NCBI RefSeq assembly: GCF_022712195.1
Contig: NZ_JALAGY010000081.1
Location: 1 to 51,673 of the forward strand
DNA from: Corynebacterium sp.
Lineage (GTDB): Bacteria; Actinomycetota; Actinomycetes; Mycobacteriales; Mycobacteriaceae
Direction of reading: 5' to 3'
Length of the DNA: 51,673 bases
In this document: in pieces, positions 1 through 8,394 of the stretch
Position numbering within the stretch: the first letter of the stretch is position 1
Layout of the letters: every line of letters starts with the position of its first letter
Program-made: the position numbers and the translations under genes
Notes under the pieces: model-generated
What the model was told of the DNA's origin: nothing
The model's database searches: none
Seen by the model: only the letters and a program-made list of their open reading frames with translations

Positions 1-959
1 ACCCCGAGCTCATCCCCACCCTCGAGGCGATCCGGTCCGTGACTCCACCGGAGCTCCTGGTCGAGGACCTCCCCGGACTACGGACGCGCGACCGCACCGC
101 GCAGACCCTGGAGCTCATCCACAGTCGCGGTCTGACCACCCGGGATGTGACGGTGTCCGGTCACCGTGGGGCCGACCTTCCTGCCACCGTGATAGGCCGC
201 TCGGACCGCAGCACGCGCCCCGCGGGCCCCGGCATCTACTTCCTCCACGGCGGCGGTATGGTCAGCGGCCGCCGGTTGGACGCCGTGGAATTCATGATCC
301 AGTGGGTCATCGACCACGACGCCGTCCTGCTCACGCCGGACTACCGCCTGGCACCGGAACACCCGGCGCCGACTCCGGTCGAGGACTGCTACGCCGGCCT
401 GGTGTGGATGCACGGGCATGCCGCGACGCTGAATGTGGATCCCACCCGCATCCTCATCGGTGGAACTAGCGCCGGCGGTGGCCTGGCGGCGGGCACGGCA
501 CTGCTCGCCCGTGACAGAAACGGTCCGGAACTGCTGGGCCAGATCCTCATGAGCCCGATGCTCGACGACCGGAACACCACCACGTCCTCCCGCCAGATCG
601 ACGGGACCGGCGTCTGGGACCGTGGTGACAACCTCTTCGGTTGGACGTGCCTGCTGGGCGACCGTCGCGGAACGGAGGACGTGCCCGTCTACTCCGCACC
701 GGGTCGGGCCGTCGACACCACGGACGGGCTTGCCGGGCTTCCTCCGACGTTCATCGACTGCGGGTCTGCGGAGGTCTTCCGTGACGAGAACGTCGCCTAC
801 GCGTCCGCGCTCTGGGCCGCGGGCATCCAGGCTGAACTGCATGTGTGGGCCGGGGCGTTCCACGGCTCAGCGATGATGGTGCCGGACACGGCGGTGAGCC
901 GTTCCGCGCTGGAGGCGAGGGACTCCTGGGTTGCCAGGCTTCTGAGTCCCCGGCTCTGA
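1..959 (+). CDS. alpha/beta hydrolase (HSL/acetyl-esterase type), 5' truncated by window edge
   Basis: The reading frame is open from base 3, so the true start lies before the window; a GTG at 39 is internal. Seen: the oxyanion motif HGGG within YFLHGGGMVSG, and the nucleophile elbow GTSAGGG (GxSxG), followed by a late His in AGAFHGSAMM that would complete the Ser-Asp-His triad. This order and spacing is typical of the hormone-sensitive-lipase family of small ester hydrolases (alpha/beta hydrolase fold-3). There is no signal peptide in the visible part, so it is probably cytoplasmic. The natural substrate cannot be inferred. It converges with the leftward gene ending at 985. Confidence 0.85.
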   Translation, partial: PELIPTLEAIRSVTPPELLVEDLPGLRTRDRTAQTLELIHSRGLTTRDVTVSGHRGADLPATVIGRSDRSTRPAGPGIYFLHGGGMVSGRRLDAVEFMIQWVIDHDAVLLTPDYRLAPEHPAPTPVEDCYAGLVWMHGHAATLNVDPTRILIGGTSAGGGLAAGTALLARDRNGPELLGQILMSPMLDDRNTTTSSRQIDGTGVWDRGDNLFGWTCLLGDRRGTEDVPVYSAPGRAVDTTDGLAGLPPTFIDCGSAEVFRDENVAYASALWAAGIQAELHVWAGAFHGSAMMVPDTAVSRSALEARDSWVARLLSPRL

Positions 960-984
960 CCGCATCCAACCGGATCCAACCGGA

Positions 985-1986
985 TCAGACCGCGATATCT
1001 GCCCACACCCCACGGTGATCCGTCCCCTCAACCCGCACCGTGCCGCCGTCCTCACAGGTACCGTCCCGGACGAGAACATGGTCGATCCGGACCAGCGGGA
1101 ACCGGTCAGGCCACGTCGGCATACCGGTCACGCGCTGCACCCCACTACTCCCCTCACACCTGGTCAGCCCCGTATGGTCAAGGAACTCCCGGAACTCCGG
1201 GTGGGCAACGGTGGCATTGAAGTCCCCCGCCAGCACCAGGGGGACGTCCCCGACAACACTGCTGCCGAACGAGTCTTTGAGCGTCCCGAGGTCCTCCTCC
1301 CATCCGGTGATCAGGTCGCTGAACGCCGGCGGAAGAGTATGCACGCCGTAGACATCGACCGGAGCGGGTTCGGATAACCGGGCTGACGGAGTCTGGTGGC
1401 CGGTGAACCCGTGGTCCGTGGCCGCATCGGACACCGGAGTACCCGGCCGAACCAGGACGGCCGTCCCGGAGGCCCCGCCACTGTCGTCGACGGCAGACGT
1501 GGACGTCAACCCTGTTCCCCTCTCGACCGCGGCAACCTCCGCGGGCGAGGTCTCCGACAGGACGAGAACATCAGGGTCGAGACGGCGGGTCTCCCCGACA
1601 ATCGACGCATCATCCGCGCCGTTGAAATAGGTGTTGAGCGCCATCACCCGCAGCGTCTCCGCTGACCCACCTCGCTCTGCCGATGCCCCGTGGTTCGGTG
1701 CGCCAGCCTGCGTCGTGACGATTCCGACAGGTAGGACGACAGCCGCGGTGAGCAACACCGCCAGTACCGCCGGCCACGCCGAGCGCCGTTGCCACGCCTG
1801 CCAGCACACAACCACCAGACAGATAAGCGCCCCGAGCACACCAACGGCGAAGACCGCCTGCGCGGCGGGAACAAGCCGGGCGAGGCGGTCAGGGAGAGCA
1901 CCGGTGATACGCCACAACGGGGTGGACGCCCACGCCAGGAAGAGCACGAGGGCGACCGCCGGAACGGGACGCAGCAGTCGTCGCAC
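985..1986 (-). CDS. membrane-anchored endonuclease/exonuclease/phosphatase family protein
   Basis: The protein has 333 aa and starts at GTG 1986. The first ~95 residues hold three hydrophobic segments, and the rest is an EEP (DNase I-like) domain: LRVMALNTYF at its start, SETS for the metal-binding acidic residue, LAGDFNAT for the catalytic Asp/Asn, and RIDHVLV and TDHRGV for the final His pair. The catalytic domain most likely faces outside the membrane. Similar actinobacterial proteins are annotated as EEP family; substrates may be nucleic acid or phosphoesters. It begins 6 nt after the DUF3151 gene, so it is probably the last gene of the fba operon. Confidence 0.85.
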   Translation of the reverse strand: MRRLLRPVPAVALVLFLAWASTPLWRITGALPDRLARLVPAAQAVFAVGVLGALICLVVVCWQAWQRRSAWPAVLAVLLTAAVVLPVGIVTTQAGAPNHGASAERGGSAETLRVMALNTYFNGADDASIVGETRRLDPDVLVLSETSPAEVAAVERGTGLTSTSAVDDSGGASGTAVLVRPGTPVSDAATDHGFTGHQTPSARLSEPAPVDVYGVHTLPPAFSDLITGWEEDLGTLKDSFGSSVVGDVPLVLAGDFNATVAHPEFREFLDHTGLTRCEGSSGVQRVTGMPTWPDRFPLVRIDHVLVRDGTCEDGGTVRVEGTDHRGVWADIAV

Positions 1987-1992
1987 CGTGGC

Positions 1993-2466
1993 TTACGACT
2001 CCGAGCCGGCCCCGGAGGACATGGCGTCGGCAGCGCTCGGGTCGCAGTCGTTGACGAGGTTGAGGCAACGGATGTACTCGTCCTCCTCGCCGATGGCGCG
2101 GGCCGCGGTAGCGAGCATCATGACCGCACGCAGCACGCCGCGATTCGGTTCATGGGACCAGGGCACCGGGCCGGTGCCGCGCCAGCCGTTGGAACGCAGG
2201 GCGTCCAACCCGCGGTGGTACCCGGTACGCGCGCAGGCGTAGGCGGTGACCTTCTCGGTCCCCGTGCCCTGTGCGCTGCCCTGGGACAGGTGGTAGCCGG
2301 CCAGCGCGGCCCACACCCCCGAGTCCTTCGGGTTCGCCACGGCCAGGGTCTCGAGCTCCTCGAGGGACTCCGACCCCGTCACCGCGGTCGCCAGCTCCAC
2401 GGGCAGGCGCACCTCCGGGTGCTCCGCGCCGAAAAGGTCACGCCCCTTACGGATCTGTTCCGCCAT
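1993..2466 (-). CDS. DUF3151 family protein
   Basis: The 157-aa soluble protein starts at ATG 2466, where the conserved stretch MAEQIRKGRDLFG begins; an extended frame upstream is low-complexity and overlaps fba. It matches the actinobacterial DUF3151 family: Arg/Trp-rich motifs (YHRGLDALRSNGW, PVPWSHEPNRGVLRA) and a tail with two Cys (RCLNLVNDCDP). The function is unknown. It lies 13 nt downstream of fba, an arrangement common in Corynebacterium and Mycobacterium, which suggests co-expression with central carbon metabolism. Confidence 0.8.
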   Translation of the reverse strand: MAEQIRKGRDLFGAEHPEVRLPVELATAVTGSESLEELETLAVANPKDSGVWAALAGYHLSQGSAQGTGTEKVTAYACARTGYHRGLDALRSNGWRGTGPVPWSHEPNRGVLRAVMMLATAARAIGEEDEYIRCLNLVNDCDPSAADAMSSGAGSES

Positions 2467-2479
2467 TGGACCGCCGCCC

Positions 2480-3517
2480 CTACTTCGACACCGTGGTGCC
2501 GACGGAGTGCAGGTCGTTGCAGGCCTCGACGACACGCTCGCTCATCGCGGCCTCCGCCTTCTTCAGGTAGGAACGCGGGTCGTAGACCTTCTTGTTGCCG
2601 ACCTCACCGTCGATCTTCAGCACACCGTCGTAGTTGCTGAGCATGTGGCCGGCGACGGGGCGGGTGAAGGCGTACTGGGTGTCGGTGTCGACGTTCATCT
2701 TGATCACGCCGTACCGCAGCGCCTCCTCGATCTTCTCCTTCTCAGAGCCGGAGCCGCCGTGGAAGACGAAGTCGAAGGGCTGCGCGTCCGCGGAGAGGCC
2801 CAGCTTCTTCGCCGCGGTCTTCTGGCCCATGTCCAGGACCTCGGGGCGCAGCTTCACGTTGCCGGGCTTGTACACGCCGTGGACGTTGCCGAACGTAGCG
2901 GCGAGCAGGTAGCGCTGCCCCTGGTCGCCGGCGCCGATGGCGTCGACGGTCTTCTCGAAGTCCTCGGCGGTGGTGTACAGGTTGTCGCCGGCCTTGGCCT
3001 CGACACCGTCCTCCTCACCACCGACGACACCGATCTCGATCTCGAGGATGATGTTCGCCTCGGCGCAGCGGGGCAGCAGGTCCTTGGCGATCTCGAGGTT
3101 CTCGTCGATCGGGATGGCGGACCCGTCCCACATGTGGGACTGGAACAGCGGGTTCTCGCCGGCCTCGACGCGCTTACGGGAGATCTCGACCAGGGGACGG
3201 ACGTAGGTGTCGAGCTTCTCCTTCTGGCAGTGGTCGGTGTGCAGCGCGACGTTGATGCCGTAGTGCTTGGCGGCCTGGTGCGCGAAGTGGGCCAGCGCTT
3301 CGGCGCCGGCGACCATGTTCTTCACACCGAGACCGGAACCGAACTCCGCACCACCGGTGGAGAACTGGATGATGCCGTCGGACTCTGCGTCCGCGAAGCC
3401 CTTGAGGGCGGCGTTGATCGTCTCCGACGAGGTGCAGTTGATGGCCGGGTAGGCGTAACCGCCCTCCTTGGCCTTGTCCAGCATGTCGCGGTAGACGGCG
3501 GGTGTTGCGATGGGCAT
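2480..3517 (-). CDS. fba: class II fructose-bisphosphate aldolase
   Basis: A zinc-dependent aldolase (345 aa) that cleaves fructose-1,6-bisphosphate to DHAP and glyceraldehyde-3-phosphate in glycolysis and runs backwards in gluconeogenesis; cytoplasmic. Seen: LHTDHCQKEKLD with the Zn-binding His, IGVVGGEEDGV with the metal and active-site Glu residues, GNVHGVYKPGN and FHGGSGS for phosphate binding, and NVDTDTQYAF near the C-terminus. The length and N-terminus (MPIATPAVYRDML) fit the actinobacterial class IIA family. It is the first gene of the leftward operon fba-DUF3151-EEP. The leader of about 85 nt shows no obvious attenuator. Confidence 0.97.
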   Translation of the reverse strand: MPIATPAVYRDMLDKAKEGGYAYPAINCTSSETINAALKGFADAESDGIIQFSTGGAEFGSGLGVKNMVAGAEALAHFAHQAAKHYGINVALHTDHCQKEKLDTYVRPLVEISRKRVEAGENPLFQSHMWDGSAIPIDENLEIAKDLLPRCAEANIILEIEIGVVGGEEDGVEAKAGDNLYTTAEDFEKTVDAIGAGDQGQRYLLAATFGNVHGVYKPGNVKLRPEVLDMGQKTAAKKLGLSADAQPFDFVFHGGSGSEKEKIEEALRYGVIKMNVDTDTQYAFTRPVAGHMLSNYDGVLKIDGEVGNKKVYDPRSYLKKAEAAMSERVVEACNDLHSVGTTVSK

Positions 3518-3603
3518 GGGTGCTCCTCCGTGTGGGGTCGACGGGTGGGTTCCGCGTTCTCAGTTCAAGTATGCCGTGCGCCGACGGATCTGTCAGTCGG
3601 CCG

Positions 3604-4764
3604 TCACTCACTGTCGCGGGTGACGGCGGCCGCCGCCTCCATGAGCATCCACCCCGACAACTGCACGGACAGGTCACGTTCAGGGATTTCCGCCGCCGCG
3701 GCGGAGCCGGACAGGGCCGCGCCCATCAGCCCGCCGGACTGCGGCAGCACCGCGTCCCCACCCCAGGATGCGGGGAAGACGGGCAGCCCGTCGATCTCCA
3801 GCCGGTAACGCCACACCGACTCCGCCGAACGCAGGACGATCCGCCGGGCGAGACGACGGGTCGCCGCACTGGCGCGGTCGTCCCCCGGCAGGGAGGTCGC
3901 GACGAGAGCGAGGTAGCGGGCGAGGATCCCCTTGAACAGGCCGTTGTCCCCGCCGCGTGCCTTCCAGTCCAGCGACCAGTTCGGGTTGGTCATGTGCTGG
4001 GACACGGCCTCGACCAGCCGGTGCACACGGGTGAGCGCCTGGGTGCCGACCGGGTCGACGGCGTCCATGTCGATACCGGCCTCCCGACGCTGGGCCCGGG
4101 CGAGCTCCAGGTTTGCGCCGATCATCACCCCCTGACAGTAGGCGTGGATCTCCGGGACAGTCTCCGGGCCGGACAGTTTCATCTTGATCCCGTCCATCAC
4201 CAGACCGTCGGTGTTGATCAGGTTCGCGTGGACCCAGTCGATGAGCTGCTCGGCCAACCCGGTCCGCCCCGTGCGGGCGGCGAGGATCGCGACGGGACCG
4301 TTGGTCGGCACGTTGTAGAACGTCTCGCCCGTGCGCCACGGCATCACACCGGTGAGGTTGTCGACCCCGTTGAAGATGTCGGCTTCCAGGGCGTGGCGGT
4401 AACGGACCCGGCCGTAGCGGTCGAGCCCCTCGACGCGCTCCATGGCCAGCGCCAGCCAGGCCTTGTCGTCGTAGTAGTTGTTGCGGGTGAGCCGCCCGAA
4501 GTTGCGGATCCGCATGCCACGGATCGTCCGGCGGATGAAGCTGAGGCGCAACCGGGTGCTGCGGCGCAGGGCGGCGTCCACCTGACAGTCGATGTAATGG
4601 GCCTGCCACCAGTAGTGCCAGTGGTAGAAGAGCTTGTCACGGGTGGTCGGCGGCCAGGCGACGACGGCGAGGTTCGTGCGGGGCACACCCCAGAGCCGCC
4701 CGCCGTGGCGTTCGGTGATTGCCTGCTCGGCAAGATCGGCGCGGTGATCCCAACGTTCCTGCAT
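3604..4764 (-). CDS. glycoside hydrolase family 76-like protein (putative alpha-1,6-mannanase)
   Basis: The protein has 386 aa. The NNYYDDKAWLALA segment carries the paired Asp catalytic motif of GH76, and CQGVMIGANLEL and WKARGGDNGLFKGI are further family-like aromatic and Gly-rich blocks of the (alpha/alpha)6 barrel. No signal peptide or membrane anchor is visible at MQERWDHRADL, so it appears cytoplasmic, unlike most secreted GH76 mannanases. Related genes sit near fba in corynebacteria. A role in trimming mannose polymers (lipomannan-type) is inference. The start is supported by a -10-like CACAAT at 4772-4777 placed 7 nt before the ATG, a leaderless arrangement. It is transcribed divergently from the next gene. 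Confidence 0.75.
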   Translation of the reverse strand: MQERWDHRADLAEQAITERHGGRLWGVPRTNLAVVAWPPTTRDKLFYHWHYWWQAHYIDCQVDAALRRSTRLRLSFIRRTIRGMRIRNFGRLTRNNYYDDKAWLALAMERVEGLDRYGRVRYRHALEADIFNGVDNLTGVMPWRTGETFYNVPTNGPVAILAARTGRTGLAEQLIDWVHANLINTDGLVMDGIKMKLSGPETVPEIHAYCQGVMIGANLELARAQRREAGIDMDAVDPVGTQALTRVHRLVEAVSQHMTNPNWSLDWKARGGDNGLFKGILARYLALVATSLPGDDRASAATRRLARRIVLRSAESVWRYRLEIDGLPVFPASWGGDAVLPQSGGLMGAALSGSAAAAEIPERDLSVQLSGWMLMEAAAAVTRDSE

Positions 4765-4820
4765 GGTTCACATTGTGCATGCGCAACACCGGTTTCCGCA
4801 CGTATTGGTAGCCTGACCAC

Positions 4821-5417
4821 ATGAGCAGCGCCGAAGGAGCGGACAACCTCCGTCTCAGTGACAACGACCGGATCCACGCGATGGGCGTGCTGGGCACCCA
4901 CTTCGCCGACGGCCGGCTCGACGACGGCGAGTTCAACGAACGCTCCGGGGCCGTGGCGGAGGCGACGACTGTCGGCGACCTGCGCCCCCTGTTCACCGAC
5001 CTGCCCGGAGGGCTCCCCTTCGACGCGCAGGGTTCGGCGGTCGCTGTACCGGGGCAGGACCGGACGGCGTTCGACCGTCCCGCCGCGGAGGTGTCTCCCC
5101 GCGACCCGGAGGCCGCCGAACTGGAGAACCTGCGCCGACGCGGGAACCTGGTGCAGACCATCGACGGGGCGGTCCTCGGCGTGACGCTGGTGACCTTCCT
5201 GGCGCTGCAGTTCGTGTTCAACGTGAGTCACGCGTGGATCGTGTGGCCGTCACTGGTGGTGACGCTGTCCGTTCCGCGGATGCTGCTGAAGTACTCGGAC
5301 GAGGACGAGGAACTCTTCGAGGAGATCAAGGAGACCGAGCAGGAGACCCGGAAGGAACGGCTGCGCCGGGCCGCCGAGCGGATGCACGAACTGGAGCCGC
5401 GGGACAAGCACGACTGA
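4821..5417 (+). CDS. DUF1707 / 2TM domain membrane protein
   Basis: The 198-aa protein has an N-terminal DUF1707 domain: LRLSDNDRIHAMGVLGTHFADGRLDDGEFNER matches the pattern in which short helices surround an RLD-x-x-EF core. Two transmembrane helices follow (about residues 110-150, GVTLVTFLALQF and AWIVWPSLVVTL), then a highly charged Glu/Lys/Arg C-terminal helix. DUF1707 proteins are common small actinobacterial membrane proteins of unknown function, sometimes linked to cell-envelope regulation. A TAGCCT -10 box at 4809-4814 is 6 nt before the ATG, suggesting a leaderless mRNA. Confidence 0.8.
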   Translation: MSSAEGADNLRLSDNDRIHAMGVLGTHFADGRLDDGEFNERSGAVAEATTVGDLRPLFTDLPGGLPFDAQGSAVAVPGQDRTAFDRPAAEVSPRDPEAAELENLRRRGNLVQTIDGAVLGVTLVTFLALQFVFNVSHAWIVWPSLVVTLSVPRMLLKYSDEDEELFEEIKETEQETRKERLRRAAERMHELEPRDKHD

Positions 5418-5627
5418 GCCGCGGGGTTCAGGGGTTGGGGGTTGGAGTACGCGGTGTGGGTACGCGGGCGCACTACCCCTGCCCGTACAGGTTTCCGGGA
5501 AACCTTGAGGACCTTAAGCGCTTATGTAATGATCGCTACATCGACAGGTCCTGAGTATGACGTTCTCAGGAACTGCCGCTCTGTCCCCGCTGTTCCTACA
5601 TACCGCACCGCCACAGGAGAGTGCCTC

Positions 5628-5975
5628 ATGCCCCGTACCGACTCGTCCCTGACCGCCACCACCTCCGGTCTGCGCCGCTGGGCCACCCGCGCCGCCGTCG
5701 CCGCCGCCGGTGCCGGACTCGTCGCCGGTCTCGCCGCCCCGGCCGCGGGCGCCAACACGGTCACGCTGGTCCGGCACGGAAACACCGTGAACTGCGTCGT
5801 CGACCACGACGCCCGGGTGGGCCCGGTCTTCGGCGGCCGGACCCAGGGTGACTGCAACACTCAGCCGGGCAAGCACTTCAGGGGAGTCCCCGGCACACCG
5901 GATATGTACTCCCTCGGCCAGGTGTTCGTTCCCGGCGGATTCAACTACTCCGCCTGGGTCGAGAAGGTCTGGTAG
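5628..5975 (+). CDS. small secreted protein of unknown function
   Basis: The 115-aa protein starts at ATG 5628, preceded by AGGAGA at 5615-5620. The N-terminus is a clear Sec-type signal: Arg-containing n-region, an Ala/Gly/Val-rich core and a likely cleavage after AAGA near residue 43. The mature part is about 70 aa with two cysteines (NCVVDHD, GDCNTQ) that could form one disulfide. No family is recognised. The 210-nt leader contains a 7-bp inverted repeat (5549-5555 with 5565-5571) that could be an operator or a leader hairpin. A strong terminator hairpin follows about 20 nt after the stop. Confidence 0.65.
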   Translation: MPRTDSSLTATTSGLRRWATRAAVAAAGAGLVAGLAAPAAGANTVTLVRHGNTVNCVVDHDARVGPVFGGRTQGDCNTQPGKHFRGVPGTPDMYSLGQVFVPGGFNYSAWVEKVW

Positions 5976-5995
5976 CCCGGAGCTTCCACACGCTT

Positions 5996-6055
5996 CCGGA
6001 GCCCGGGGCATTGTCGGTTTCTGAGTACGGAGACCGACAATGCCCCGGGCTTCGG
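5996..6055 (+). terminator. very strong hairpin terminator after the small secreted protein gene
   Basis: Bases 6001-6018 are the exact reverse complement of 6033-6050 (18 bp, core GCCCGGGGCATTG), with a 14-nt loop. Pairing continues outward through 5996-6000 and 6051-6055 with one G-T wobble, giving a stem of about 23 bp. No T-tract follows, as is common in high-GC actinobacteria. The location just after the stop codon at 5975 supports a terminator role. Confidence 0.75.
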
Positions 6056-6302
6056 TGACCAGCCGGGAGTAAGCGACGGGAGCATGTCTCCGATCAGCGC
6101 GAGGAATCCCTTCCGCCGGGCGCCACCGACCCTGTATTCTGACCTCGGTGATTCAACCCACCGCACGCACTTCCACGTGAAGACCACGTGAATCATTGCG
6201 GAGAGGCCTGACCAGCTCAGGACATGTCCGGATGGGGTGCGGCGCCCACGGGCGCCGACTTCACGCCGCCGACGCCCGCCGTCGGCCGAGGAAAGGACAG
6301 CC

Positions 6303-6656
6303 ATGTCACCGAAGGACGAGAAGAACCTCTCCCGCGTTCTCGAGAAGATCTCCGCAATGGACGAACCCCGCCGCTCCGTGATGCGGCAGGTGCACGACAT
6401 CATCATGACGGCGGCGCCCGTCCTGAAGCCCCGGATCTGGTACGGGATGCCGGCCTACGCCGCCTCTGCGAGCACCCCGGCACTGGTGACGCTCCGCAAT
6501 GACGAGCGCCTCAACCTCGCCCTCACCGAGAAGGTCACCCTCCGCCCCTCAGGTGGTGAGGACGGGACGCTGATGCCCGCCGCATGGTACTTCGAGACCG
6601 TCGACGAGGCCGCCGAGCAACGCATCGCCGATATCGTGCGCTCAGTCGTCGACTGA
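6303..6656 (+). CDS. DUF1801/YdhG-like small protein
   Basis: The 117-aa protein starts at ATG 6303 behind the purine-rich GAGGAAAGG. The segment PVLKPRIWYGMPAYAA, followed by LVTLRNDERLNLALTEKV and an AWYFETVDEAAEQRIADIVRSVV tail, resembles the DUF1801 fold (YdhG type), in which a conserved W-Y-G-M-P-A-Y core recurs. Members are small cytoplasmic proteins of unclear function, sometimes next to stress genes. The upstream 250 nt (6056-6302) has no gene, only a GGCGCC-CACG-GGCGCC hairpin near 6240 and a direct repeat ACGTGAA near 6173-6192. Confidence 0.7.
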   Translation: MSPKDEKNLSRVLEKISAMDEPRRSVMRQVHDIIMTAAPVLKPRIWYGMPAYAASASTPALVTLRNDERLNLALTEKVTLRPSGGEDGTLMPAAWYFETVDEAAEQRIADIVRSVVD

Positions 6657-6703
6657 CGACCGTCACCCCGGGGTCGCGGTCGTCCGACCGGACGGACGGG
6701 CAT

Positions 6704-7567
6704 CTACACCGCCGCACCCAACTCCGCGGCGATGAACCGCTGTCCGGCCTGCGAGGGGTGGATGATCATCTTGTAGTCCGGGGTGGTCGTGTCGATGAGC
6801 CCGGCGATGTACCGCTCAGCGTCCGGGGCACAGGATTCGTGGCCCCGGCTGGCGGTCTTCAGGTCCACGAACCTCGCCCCGATCTCCGCGGCGGACTGCC
6901 GCTGCATCATCTGCACGGCCGTCTCAGCCTTCGCCAGGTACGGCACGGAAAGCCCTGCGGGACGGTCAGGCACCACGTTGACGACGCAGTACCTGTCGCC
7001 GTGGCCGATCTGCGGCATCCCGCTGACCACCAGTGACGCGTCCGGGGCGACGGCCCGGACGCGACGGGCCGCCTCGCGCATGTCCGCCCGGTAGGCGTCC
7101 TGGACGGCGTCGAAGTCCGTGACGTCGACGCCGTCCTTCTGACCCCAGGGGCCGAAGTTGTTCAGGCCCACGGGGAAGATCACCGAGTCGGTGTCGGCGG
7201 TCAGGTCCCCGGCGGCGATGCTGGCGTCGATCCGGTCCAGCATCGTGCGCGACGTCTGCGCGGTGCAGGACCAGTCGCGGACGTCCACTCCCCTGCCCTG
7301 CAAGAGACGCGGCCAGTTGTCCGGCGCCTGGAGGCACTCCTTGCCCGACTCCAGCTGGCCCGTCCTCGGGTAGTCGGTGAGGAACGGCTTCAGCTCCTCG
7401 TACTGGTTCGCCATGCCGACGAGCTGGCTCGGGTTGGCTGTGTAGGAGTCGCCGTAGGTCACCACTTTCGTGGTGGTGGGCGCGGCCGTCTGCGCCGCGG
7501 CTGTGGCGGAACCGACGGTCGCGGACAGGAGCAGGCAGGTGGCGGCTACACGGGTGAACCGACGCAT
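6704..7567 (-). CDS. secreted SGNH/GDSL hydrolase
   Basis: The 287-aa protein starts at ATG 7567 (MRRFTRVAAT), preceded by GGAAGGA. A Sec signal peptide covers about residues 1-25 (ATCLLLSATVGSATAAAQ). Block I reads TYGDSYTAN with the nucleophile Ser, a central GLNNF carries the Gly/Asn oxyanion residues, and the C-terminal IIHPSQAGQRFIAAEL supplies the His of the triad. This is the SGNH (lipase/esterase) superfamily, seen in many secreted corynebacterial and mycobacterial esterases acting on acyl groups of the envelope. Several cysteines suggest disulfides. The substrate is unknown. Confidence 0.85.
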   Translation of the reverse strand: MRRFTRVAATCLLLSATVGSATAAAQTAAPTTTKVVTYGDSYTANPSQLVGMANQYEELKPFLTDYPRTGQLESGKECLQAPDNWPRLLQGRGVDVRDWSCTAQTSRTMLDRIDASIAAGDLTADTDSVIFPVGLNNFGPWGQKDGVDVTDFDAVQDAYRADMREAARRVRAVAPDASLVVSGMPQIGHGDRYCVVNVVPDRPAGLSVPYLAKAETAVQMMQRQSAAEIGARFVDLKTASRGHESCAPDAERYIAGLIDTTTPDYKMIIHPSQAGQRFIAAELGAAV

Positions 7568-7662
7568 TGAGGGGTGTCCTTCCGGAGAGATCTCGGCCAC
7601 GGTCGTGGCCGGCCACCCAGAACTGTAACCCTTCCCGCCCCGACATCAGGACGACGTGGCCG

Positions 7663-8394
7663 TCAGCCGCGCACACGGGCCAGGAACATTTTCCACACCT
7701 TCTGCTGGACGGGACTGAGCACATCAATATGCATGTTCTGGATCAGCGCCGCAACCGGTTGTTCCTCGTCTGCGGGTTCGATGCCTGCTTCCGTAAGGAC
7801 GCTCTCACCGGCGGCCACCATCTGCTCAGCTAGACGTTCGGCCTCCGCATCGTCAATGTGACTCCGCTCTGCCAGCTGCTCAAACTCGGTCGCAAGCGCG
7901 ACGACCTGTGCCGCGGTGTCCCCGCCACCCAACACCTCGAGGACGGCGGCCGCGCTGTCACCGTCGAATGCGCCGGTCGCCGTCACCAGCGTCCACACAT
8001 CCTGATCGAACTTTGCGGTGGTTGTGGCACGGTCTTCCGACACCGGCCAGACGTTCCGGACAGAAAGCCGACGTACGTCTGCGAGCATCCTCCGTTGCTC
8101 ACCGATGCGCGCGGCCTGTGCTGCGAGTTCGCAGTCGAGGTCATCCAGGAGTTCATCCTGGCTCCGGACGTCCTGGTCGAGCATCTCTCGGATCCTGCGC
8201 AGCGGCATGCCGCTTGCAGCAAGCTGGCGAATCCGCAGGACACGCACAAGATCGCGGGCACTGTAGCGCCGGTAGCCGTTCGGGTCGCGCGGGACATCCG
8301 GCAGCAGTCCGATCGAGTGATAGTGCCGTAGAGCCCGGGGTGTCGTCCCAGCGATGTCGGCAACCTCCCGACTCCGAAGCACCGGGTCATTCAC
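7663..8394 (-). CDS. MerR family transcriptional regulator
   Basis: The 243-aa protein begins at GTG 8394, whose GTGA overlaps the TGA of the preceding membrane-protein gene, so translation is probably coupled. The N-terminal winged helix is clear: SREVADIAGTTPRALRHYHSIGLL, then PNGYRRYSARDLVRVLRIRQL, the MerR signature. A coiled region follows (about residues 75-105). The ~130-residue C-terminal effector region is acidic, lacks the Cys pattern of metal sensors, and resembles the TipA/BmrR-like large group. Which ligand it senses is unknown; regulation of its own operon is likely. Confidence 0.88.
   Translation of the reverse strand: MNDPVLRSREVADIAGTTPRALRHYHSIGLLPDVPRDPNGYRRYSARDLVRVLRIRQLAASGMPLRRIREMLDQDVRSQDELLDDLDCELAAQAARIGEQRRMLADVRRLSVRNVWPVSEDRATTTAKFDQDVWTLVTATGAFDGDSAAAVLEVLGGGDTAAQVVALATEFEQLAERSHIDDAEAERLAEQMVAAGESVLTEAGIEPADEEQPVAALIQNMHIDVLSPVQQKVWKMFLARVRG

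Noticed and set aside
2507..3808. Long opposite-strand open frame over fba
   Set aside because: It is antisense to a clear class II aldolase; its Val/Gly/Leu-rich translation reflects codon bias in GC-rich DNA, not a gene.
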